From Porphyra umbilicalis (taxonomy: Eukaryota; Rhodophyta; Bangiophyceae; Bangiales; Bangiaceae): a stretch of DNA of 28,324 nt. Shown here in pieces: positions 20,860 to 28,324 of the stretch. The notes beneath the pieces are model-generated. The model was not told the origin of the DNA and made no database searches. It worked only from the letters and a program-made list of their open reading frames with translations. Positions within the stretch are counted from its first letter, which is position 1, and each line of letters starts with the position of its first letter. Position numbers and translations under genes: made by a program. The DNA is taken from contig KV919293.1 of assembly GCA_002049455.2 (NCBI GenBank), forward strand, positions 1 to 28,324, read 5' to 3'.

Positions 20860-22395
20860 TGGCCGCCGCCGACCGCCGCGGCGGCGGCGGCGGCGCCACC
20901 GGCGGCGCCACCGGCGGCGCCACCGGCGCCGCCGCCGCCGCGGCGGGCGCATCCCACGCCGCCGGCGGCGGCGGCAGCACGTCGGGGATGAGCGCCTCGC
21001 GCCCAGCCAAGTCGCGGATGTGCGCGAGGGCGGCGGCGTAGGCGGCCTCGCGGGCGCCCTCCCGCCCCTTGAAGCCGTCAATGACGGTCACCGCCTTGGC
21101 GAGGCGGTCAATGTACTTGGCGGCGCGGGCCTCGGCGGCGCGGCGCTTGGTCGCCTCGGCGGCGACGCGGCGCGTCGCGCCCTCAAGCTGCGCCCCGAGC
21201 TCCGCGAGGCGATCCCCAACCGCCACCCCACCGTCGGTCTCGCCGCCGCCGCCGCCGCCGCCGACGCCCGCCGCCGCCGCGGCGGCGCCCGCGTGGCACT
21301 GCACGCACCGGCGGCGGGCGCCCTCTGCCGCTTCCGCGCGCGCGCGCAGCGCGGCGGCGGCGGCGGCGAGCGCGTCCGCGTCGGCGGCGGCGGCGGCGAG
21401 GCGCCGCCGGAGCCCCCCGAGGACCCCCCCCCCCGCCGGCGAGCCGGCGCCAAACGCAAAGGTGGCGGGCGCGAGCGCGTAGCGCTCCGACACGTGGACG
21501 GAGAGGCGGAGGGGCCGCCGCGACGTTGGGGACGGGGTGACGGCCACGCCGCCGACGCCGACGACCGCCGTCGTCGGGGCCGCCGCGGGATACGTGACCG
21601 CCGGGGACGTGGCGCGGGCGGCAACGAGGCCCGCCACGGCAACGGCGGCGCGAAAGGCGGCGCGGAGGCGGCGGCGGGGCAGCGCCGCGCCGGCGGGGTC
21701 GGGGGCGACCGCGTCGGGGTCCCGCGCCGCGTAGACGCCGGCGATGTGGGAGAGGACCGTCTTGGTCGCCGCCGCCGCGAGCAGCCGCCGCTCCGTGAGG
21801 GCGAGTTTGGCGGCGAGCCGCTCCGAGCGGCCCCCCGCCGCTGCGGCAGCGGCGGCGAGGGCGCGGAGGTGCGCCGAGAGGCGCTCCCGCGCCGCCGCGT
21901 CGGCGGCGGTGCCCCGCCCCGTGCCGGCGGTTGCGTGCGTTGTGGCGGTGCTGCGGGCCCCCCCCCCCCCCCACCCCCCGGGGGGGTGGGGTGACGACCC
22001 CCCCGCCCCGTCGGGGGCGGCGTCCCCCCATCCCCCCGCCGCCGCCCCCGCCCCCGCCGGCGGCAGGGTCGCCGCCAGCCACTCGGACCACGACCGCACG
22101 TCGGCAGCGGCGGCCGCTTCGCGCGCGGCGGCGGCCGCCGCCGCCGCCTGCGCGTCGGAAACGAGCTGCCGCAGCGCCCCGACGGCGCCTTGGGACTTTG
22201 CGTACAAGACGCGGAGCTCCTCGGCGGTCGCGTTGTGGGGGCCCCACTCCCGCGACGCCCCCGCCGACGCGTCGTCGGCCGACGCCCACGGGGCGGCGCC
22301 GGCGGCGCCGGCGAGAGCGCGGCGGCTGCCACCGCCGGCGCGGCGGCCCCATTGGCAGAGGAGCGGCGGGAGGGGGCGTTGGAGGTGGCGGGCGT

Positions 22396-22442
<47 letters not shown>

Positions 22443-23123
22443 TGCCGCCACTGCCGCCGCCGCCGCCGCCACTGCCGGCGCCGCTCCCCCATACCCGCCG
22501 GCGCTGTGGGGGGGCGGCAGGGCGGGGGGCGGCGGCCAGGGGGCGTCCCCCCCCCCCCCCCCCCCAGCGTGGCCCCCCCACGGGGACGCCGCCGACGGCG
22601 CCCGCGCCGAACCCCCCATCCCCGTGGGTGACGTCCCCCCCCGCGGCGGCGAGCGCCCACGCGTCGGGGCTGCCCCCATACCCACCGCCGGCGGCGGGGG
22701 CGGCGCCCCCGGCGGCACCCCCCCCCCCCCGAGCGCGGCGGCCACGTGCGCCGACGGGTCCCCATACATGCGCGCGAGCGCCGCGGCGGCGGCGGCGGCG
22801 GCGGCGGCGCCCCCCGGCGGCAGGGCCGGCAGGGCGAGGGCGAGGCCGGCCTCCTCCTCCCCCGCCGTATCCTCTGCCGCATCCGACGAGGCGACGGTGC
22901 TGCCGCGGCGCCCGCCGCCGCCGCCGCCGCCGCCGCCGCCGACCGCCGGGGACGGGGGCAGGAGGCGCGGCGACGGCGCCGACGGCGCCGCGCCCGCGCG
23001 CGCAACGCCAACGACCGACGAGGCGGCGGAGGAGCGGCGGCGGCGGCGCGTCGAGGCGCCAACGACGAGCGCGCACAGCTCGTCAATGAGGCCGCGGCTG
23101 TCGGCGAGGAGGCCCCCGACCTC

Positions 23124-23154
<31 letters not shown>

Positions 23155-25445
23155 GCCGCCGCCGACGACGCGGTCGCCGCCGCCGTCGCCGACGCCCCGT
23201 CGGCGGCCGCGTCGGCGGGCGCGGCGGCGGCGGCGGCGGCGGCGGCGCCGCCGGCGGCGAGCGCGGCAGCGACGGCCGCTTGGCGGTCGGCGAGCGCCCG
23301 CTTTTTCGCCACGAGGGCGTCGACGGCGGCGATGGCCGCCGCGCCGAGGCCCTCGTCGCCCTCGTCGTCGTCCAACCCCCCCCCGCCCGACGCGGCGTCG
23401 CCGCGTCATCGGCGCCGTCCGCCGCGACGCCCAGCGACGGCCACGTCCACTCCAAGCTGTCCCGCGCCGCCGCCGCCGACGCGGCCGACGTGGCGGCGGC
23501 GAGGTCGGCGAGCAGCCGCCCCCGCTCCGCGTCGGCCCGCCGCGCGTCGGCCGACAGGGCGGCGACTTGGGAGCGGAGGGCGGCGTAGGCGCCCTCGCGC
23601 GCCGCCGACGCGGCGGCCGCCTCGTCCCGCGCGGCAACGGCGGCGGCGAGTTCCCCCTCCACGGCCCCCAGCGTCGCGACGAGGTCCGCCGTCGTTGCCG
23701 CCAGGGGCCCCCCCCCCCCGGCCCCCCCGCCGCCCCCGTCGACGGCCGACGTGGCGCTGACCGCCGCGGAGGTGGCGGCGGCGGCGGCGGCGGCGGCGGA
23801 GCGGCGGTTGAGGTCGACCATCCGCGCCGCGCAATCGCCCGCGAGGGACCGGTAGTAGGCCGCATCGTCTTCGGCGGCAGCCGCCGCGTCCGTGGCGCCG
23901 TCGAGGGCAGACCGGAGGGCCTCCACCTCTGCCGCGTGCGCGGCGGCAACGCCCCCATAGAGGGCGGGGGAGGGCGACGGCGCGTCGGCGCGGGGCGGGG
24001 GGGGGGTGCCGGCGGCCGCGCCGTCGCCGCCCGCCGCCGCCTCGGTGGTGCTGGCGGCGGCCGCGTCGGCGGCGGCGGCGGCCGTTGCCGCCGCCAATTG
24101 CGTGCGCAGCGACTGCACCTCGGACCGCAGGGCGGCCGTCTCGGCGGCAGCCGCCCCTCCCGCGACGCCACGTCGGCCAAGACGGCGGCGAGTTCCTCCT
24201 CCTTGTCGGCGCGCCCCGCCTCGGCGGCTTGGAGGTCGACGAGGGCGCCTTCGAGGTCCGCCTCTTTGGCGCTCACCGCCGCGTCGGCGGCGGCCGCCGC
24301 CGCGACCGCCGCCGCCGCGCCCGCCGTCAGGTCGGCCAACCGCCCGTGGGCGGCGGTCAACTCGGCGGCCGCCGCGTCGGCCGAGGCGCCGGCGGCGGCG
24401 AGCGCCGCCGCCGCCTCCCGCGCGTCCGCGTCGCGGGCGGCCACGGCGGCGGCCGCCGCGGCTGCCGACGCGGCCGCGTCGGCGCGGGCGGCGGTGACCG
24501 CCGCGTCCTTGGCGTCGGCGGCGGCGGTGAGCGCCTCCACGGTCGCGTGGAGGTCCCCGACCGTCGATGTGGCGGCGGCGGCTTGGGCGACCGCGGCGGC
24601 GGCCGCCGACCGCGCGGCGGCCGCCTCCTCCCTCGCCCGCGCGGCGGCCGCGTCAGATGCCGCCGCGGCCGCCTCTGCCGCCGCAATCGCCGCCGCCGCC
24701 ACGTCGGCCGCTGCCGCCGCCGCCGCCGCCGCCGCCGCCTCGGCGTCTGCCGTTGCCTCGGCGGCGGCCGCCACCGCCGCCGACCGCCCCCGCCCGACCG
24801 CCGCAATCTCATCGTCGCGCGCGGCGCGGAGCGCCGCCGCCTGCACCGCCACGGTGCGGCAGAGGCGGCGGAGGAGCGCCGTCGTGTGCCCATCCACCCC
24901 CCCGCGGCGGCGGCGCGGAGGAGGTCCACTTCCGCGTCGGACGGGGGGCCCGCCTCGCCGACAACCTCCAGCGCCCGCCCGCCGCCGACCGTCGAGCCGT
25001 CGGCGGTCCACGTGCAGCAGAGGCTCCCGTCGCCGTCGCTGCCGCCGCCGCTGTCGAGGCTGCCCCCGTCGGCGCCGTCGGCGGCGGCGGCGGCGGCGGC
25101 GGTCGCGTCGCGCCCGCGGCGGGCGCCCGCGGGGGGCACACGTGGAACACGTCGGGCACGAGGTGCACGGTGAGGTTGTCGAGGCACCGCGTGTCGCGGT
25201 AGTGGTCCAGCGTGCGCCGGGAGGAGGGGTCGCCGAGGGCGCAGTGGGGGGGGGGGGGGGGGCGACCACCGGGGGGGGGGGGGGGGGGCCGCCATGGCCG
25301 CCGCCGCCATGGCCGCCGCCGTGACGGGGGCGGCGGCGGCGGCGGTGGGGGTGGCGGTGGTGGTCGGCGTGGTGCTCATGGCCACCGCCGGGGGCGGGGG
25401 GGGGGGGTCCACCCCGCCGCCGCCGCCACGTCGGCCGCCGACGAC

Positions 25446-25504
<59 letters not shown>

Positions 25505-25888
25505 TGTGTCGGGGGCGGGTGTGCCCCCCGCCGGCGCCCCCCCCGACGGCGCCTCGGCGGAATACACGGTGGCGCCCCCGTCGTACGCGCCCGCCGCGTA
25601 GGCGGCGAGGAGCCCCGGGGGCATGGCCACGTCCTCCATCTCGGCCGACGCGATCGAGTCGTCGACGGCGGCGGCGGCGGCGCCGCCGGCGTCGCCGCCG
25701 CCGCCATCCTCAACGCTACCGGGCGGGGGCACCCCACCGCCGCCGTCGACGGCGCCGACGCTGTCGCCGCCGCCGACGGCGCCGACGCTGCCGCCGCCGC
25801 CGCCGCCGCCGCCATCGTCGGGGAAGACGAGCGAGTCGTCCATAATCGAGTCGCCGCCGCCGGGGGATACGGGGAAAAAGTCGTCCAT
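20590..25888 (-). CDS. Giant Ala-rich coiled-coil protein of unknown function; several frame changes
   Basis: The start is ATG at 25888-25886, beginning MDDFFPVSPGGGDSIMDDS, and the stop is TGA at 20592-20590, giving about 1,760 residues. Protein-like segments in order are: an acidic Gly-rich N-terminus (25888 to about 25410) with a long poly-Gly run; a short non-repetitive block with RRTLDHYRDTRCLDNLTV (about 25240-25130); a segment with SLCCTWTADGSTV (about 25110-24905); a long Ala/Glu/Arg coiled coil (about 24895-23400); a second one with LVAKKRALADRQAAV (from 23375); a Gly/Pro spacer; a third coiled-coil region (about 22350-20960) with CVQCHAG; and a Lys/Arg-rich C-terminus ending RRLRRAIKE. 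Frames change near 25407-25246, 25131-25136, 24897-24903, about 24155, 23376-23384, about 22350 and 20787-20808. Most of these sites are C/G homopolymers, which favours indel errors over decay. I do not recognise a family; a scaffold or cytoskeletal role would be a guess. Confidence 0.65.
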
Positions 25889-25894
25889 GGTCGC

Positions 25895-25927
25895 GGGGGG
25901 GGGGGGGGGGCGGGGGGGGGGGGGGGG
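25895..25927 (-). promoter_or_regulatory. Double C16 tract in the leader of the coiled-coil gene
   Basis: On the coding (minus) strand two runs of 16 C, separated by one G, end six bases upstream of the ATG at 25888. More C-rich sequence lies further upstream (about 25980-26100). The arrangement matches the tract before the UBE2W-like gene. Confidence 0.55.
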
Positions 25928-27103
25928 CGCGCACGCGCGCAACGACGGGGACGCGCGCCACGGTCGGGCGGGGTGCCGAGGGGGAGGGGGCGAGGGGGGA
26001 GGGGGGAGGGGGGGGGGGGGGTGGGGGGGACGACCCGCGCGTGGGGGGGGGACGCGCACCAGAGAATTGGGTGGGGGGGGGGGAGGATGCGCCGGCGGGG
26101 GGGGACGTGCGCGCAAGCGCCCCGGCGGCCGGTCGCCGACGCGGCGGCGCTCGGGGGCGGCGGCCCCGTTTGAACCGCGCCGCGCCGCGCGCCGCGCGCC
26201 GCGCGGCGGCCGCGGGCCGACGGGCGCGCGCACGCGCGTGCGGGCGCGCCGTGGCCCCACGTGGGCGCGCGGCGCGAGTGCAGCGCGCGGCGCGGGCGCG
26301 GCGAGCGCGCCGACGCGTGGGGTCGGCCGCCCCGCCGGGGGGGGGTGCGCCGTGCCGCGTGCCCCGCCCGCCGCGGCAGCGGGCGCCGTTTGGACGGCGC
26401 GCGCGCGCGCGTGGGGCGCCCCCGCGGTCCGGCTTTAAACGTTTGAACGTTTTGAAACGGGTCCTCCGTGGTGGACCGAGGATTGATCTTGGGGGGGGGT
26501 TCACTTTTGGCGCCGCAATGAACCGCCCTGCTGGCACATACTGAATAGTGAAATGAACGGCTCAATAGCAACCTCGTTGTGCCTCAATATGTGAGTCATC
26601 ACCGTCAGTCCGCAGCGGCCGACTTGTGCTGCTGGCGTCCACCCCGGGGGGGGGGCGCCCTGTGCGGTGACCGTTGACCCCTTTGCATCCGCAGTCGTCT
26701 CTGTCCCCGTTGCCAGCGTGTGCGCGACCGACGGGGCGGGACGGCGGGGTCGGGCGGCGGCGCTTGCTCGACGCGGCGCTGCGCTTTCGAGTCGAGCGGT
26801 CGGTCTTGCCCCTGGATGGTGACGGTGGTGCACGCCGCTTCCCCGTCGTACGACCGGCGCGTCCGTTGGGGGCCTGCGCCCGTGATTTGCGGTCGCCGCG
26901 CCGCCGCGCCGGCACCGCGGCTGCGCCTCTGACGCCGTCGGTCTGTCGGCGGGCTCCCCGCCTGGCGCGTGACGCAGCAACGTCTTGCCCGTGTCTTGGG
27001 CTTTTCGGGGCTCTTTGGTGCGACGCAACGTTGGCGCCGGCCCGCGGCGCGGTGCGCCGCTCGCACCCCCCCCGCCTTCCGCTGCCCGCGCCCGCCGGTG
27101 CGT

Positions 27104-27104
<1 letters not shown>

Positions 27105-27141
<37 letters not shown>
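27105..27141 (+). promoter_or_regulatory. C37 homopolymer in the UBE2W leader
   Basis: An uninterrupted run of 37 C on the coding strand ends 10 bases upstream of the start ATG. It is probably in the 5' UTR or at the transcription start; a role in control is inference only. Exact length may be affected by sequencing error. Confidence 0.6.
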
Positions 27142-27142
<1 letters not shown>

Positions 27143-27151
27143 CCGACAACC

Positions 27152-28324
27152 ATGAGCAGCAGCGGTGGCAGCGGGCCCCCCCGCGGCGCCACGTTGCCGG
27201 CCGCCAAGGCGCTGTCGCCCGTCGCGCGGCGGCGCCTCGGCAAGGAGCTCGACGAGTGGCTCAGCGCCGAGCCGCCCGTGCCGGGCATGTCCGTTTCGGC
27301 GACGGAGCGGCTGGATATGTACGTTTTTTTTTTTTTCTGTTTGGTTTTGTTGCCATGCCTGCCGGTGCCGATGCCCCCGCGCCTCGGGTGCCGCGCGCCG
27401 GTGGCGCCGCGACGCGGTGGGCGGCGCGTCGGCGCGGGGGGGGGTGGGGGTGGACGTGGCCGCTACCAGCGCGACGCGGGTGGTGGTTGGGCGCGTCGGT
27501 GGGGAGCTGGTTCCCCGGCCGGCGAGCCACGGCTCCCCATGTGCGTTTCGTGTACTGACGCTCGCGCGGCGCCTCCTTGGCTCTCCTCTAGGTTGCTGGT
27601 GTGCGCTGTGACCGCTGCAGGTGGATGGTCATGGTGACGGGAGCAGAGAACACGGTCTTTGCCAATGAGGAATACGTCCTGCGGTTTGCCTTCCCCGCAG
27701 ATGTACGTTGGTGGTGGCGGGCATGCGTGCGCCTGTGGTGCGAGCGGACGCCGTTTGGGGCCTTGTCGTGGGCGTTTCACCCGCCGGCACCGCTGGGTGA
27801 CGGCCGGCGCGCACCGTCCATGCTTTGGCCATTGGTGGCGCGTGCGTGTCCATCAGTGGGTCGTGCGTTTGCATGAGCCGTCCATGCCACGGGATGGACT
27901 CCGTGTTGCTCAGTCGGGTGGTTTCTGATGTGTTTCGCTCATCCTGGATGCCTCGCTCTCCCGTTTTGTTACTCCCCCCGTCGCTGTGCCCTTGTTGGAC
28001 TTCTCCCCCGCTGCACAGTATCCCATTGAGCCTCCGGAGGTGATCTTTGTGCACCCCACCCCGCGGCATCCTCACGTTTACACCAACGGACACAGTACGT
28101 TGGCTTGCGCTCTCTTGTTTTCGGGGGGGGTTCTCACTTGGGGAGAGCCGTGTACCTGGTGAAGCTTCTTGATGGTGCTCTTCCGGTGCACTGTATCCTC
28201 GTCGCGTACGCCGCGAGTCGAGTACTGACCTGTGCATACGTGTGCCTTCCTTATTTCGCCACCCTCTTGCTGGGACGTTCTTGTCACCACAGTTTGCCTA
28301 AATGTATTGTACGATGGCTGGAGC
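27152..28324 (+). CDS. UBE2W: Ubiquitin-conjugating enzyme E2, UBE2W type; four exons visible, 3' end outside the window
   Basis: Exons are 27152-27318, 27621-27702, 28019-28094 and 28293-28324 (cut by the window edge). All junctions are GT-AG and join in phase. The start ATG follows acaacc. The first ~25 residues are a Ser/Gly/Pro/Ala-rich extension. The E2 fold follows: VARRRLGKELDEWL (helix 1), WMVMVTGAENTVF, YVLRFAFPADYPIEPPEV and FVHPTPRHPHVYTNGHICL. The usual E2 HPN motif is HPH, as in UBE2W. The catalytic Cys is residue 110, codon 28295-28297, inside NGHIC. Exon 4 continues LNVLYDGWS, the expected sequence after the active site. In animals UBE2W attaches ubiquitin to substrate N-termini; the same role here is inferred from homology. 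The gene diverges from the coiled-coil gene across a 1.26-kb shared upstream region, and a C37 run ends 10 bases before its ATG. Confidence 0.92.
27319..27620 (+). other. UBE2W-like intron 1
   Basis: A 302-base intron starting GTACGT, followed by a T run, and ending CTGCAG. It interrupts a Met codon after two bases. The join restores the conserved Trp of the E2 fold (DMWMV), which confirms it. Confidence 0.9.
27703..28018 (+). other. UBE2W-like intron 2
   Basis: A 316-base intron starting GTACGT and ending GCACAG. It lies between codons and joins FPAD to YPIEPPEV, the expected E2 sequence. Confidence 0.9.
28095..28292 (+). other. UBE2W-like intron 3
   Basis: A 198-base intron starting GTACGT and ending CCACAG. 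It splits the Ile codon directly before the catalytic Cys. Confidence 0.88.

Larger units (their letters stand above)
25889..27151. promoter_or_regulatory. Shared divergent upstream region of the coiled-coil and UBE2W-like genes
   Basis: About 1.26 kb between two divergent start codons. The side next to the coiled-coil gene is extremely G-rich on the plus strand (25895-26100), then alternating CG/GCGC sequence (26200-26420). It switches abruptly to a less GC-rich stretch near 26430 that contains the palindrome AAACGTTT (26437-26444) followed by AACGTT (26446-26451) and AAACG. I see no clear TATA box. No gene is supported inside it. Confidence 0.45.

Noticed and set aside
21931..23760. Long plus-strand frame over the coiled-coil gene
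   Set aside because: Antisense shadow rich in Arg, Pro and Ala; no motif of its own.
19136..24118. A 1,660-codon open frame on the minus strand
   Set aside because: It runs through parts of the coiled-coil gene, the intergenic region and the GT49 leader. Only some parts have protein-like composition; it stays open because stops are rare at this GC content.
23083..26571. A 1,162-codon minus-strand open frame
   Set aside because: Only about 24895-24155 is the true coding phase; the rest is Arg/Pro-rich shadow of neighbouring phases.
1..28324. tRNA or rRNA genes
   Set aside because: I looked for B-box-like GGTTCGA motifs and conserved rRNA stretches and found none with a foldable context; a tRNAscan run would be decisive.

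Overview
The window is nuclear DNA of a very GC-rich eukaryote. The evidence is spliceosomal introns, single-exon genes coding for Gly/Ala/Pro/Arg-rich low-complexity proteins, and a relic of a retrotransposon integrase. No bacterial operon structure is visible. The style (extreme GC in genes, few introns, (GCC)n and poly-C tracts) best suits a bangiophyte red alga such as Porphyra/Pyropia. This is inference; a GC-rich green alga or haptophyte is not excluded.

Left part (1 to about 11.2 kb): mostly non-genic and more balanced in composition. It holds a GC-rich block with a possible multi-exon minus-strand gene (about 290-1271), a 446-bp segment repeated at 2762-3207 and 7600-8046, a 24-bp tandem array (4189-4335), a decayed Ty3/gypsy-type integrase (about 6160-6690, minus), hairpin-rich MITE-like segments, a CTGTGACAG minisatellite of about 26 units (8571-8849), a degenerate tandem repeat (about 9170-9395) and two ORF remnants.

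Right part (11.2-28.3 kb): GC-rich and genic. In order it carries: (1) a plus-strand Gly-rich protein with a basic helix-loop-helix domain (11843-13753); (2) a hairpin-bounded segment (about 14690-15660); (3) a minus-strand type II membrane glycosyltransferase of the LARGE/B4GAT1 type (GT49), with a carbohydrate-binding-like stem domain (19838 to 17073); (4) a very large minus-strand Ala-rich coiled-coil protein (25888 to 20590); (5) a plus-strand ubiquitin-conjugating enzyme of the UBE2W type, four exons visible and cut by the window edge (27152 to beyond 28324). Genes 3 and 4 change reading frame several times, mostly at C/G homopolymers. This looks like uncorrected sequencing indels rather than decay.

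The most unusual feature is that three of the four main genes carry long sense-strand poly-C tracts (up to C37) just before the start codon. The genes do not form one obvious pathway: a transcription factor, a Golgi-type glycosyltransferase, a structural coiled-coil protein and an E2 enzyme.
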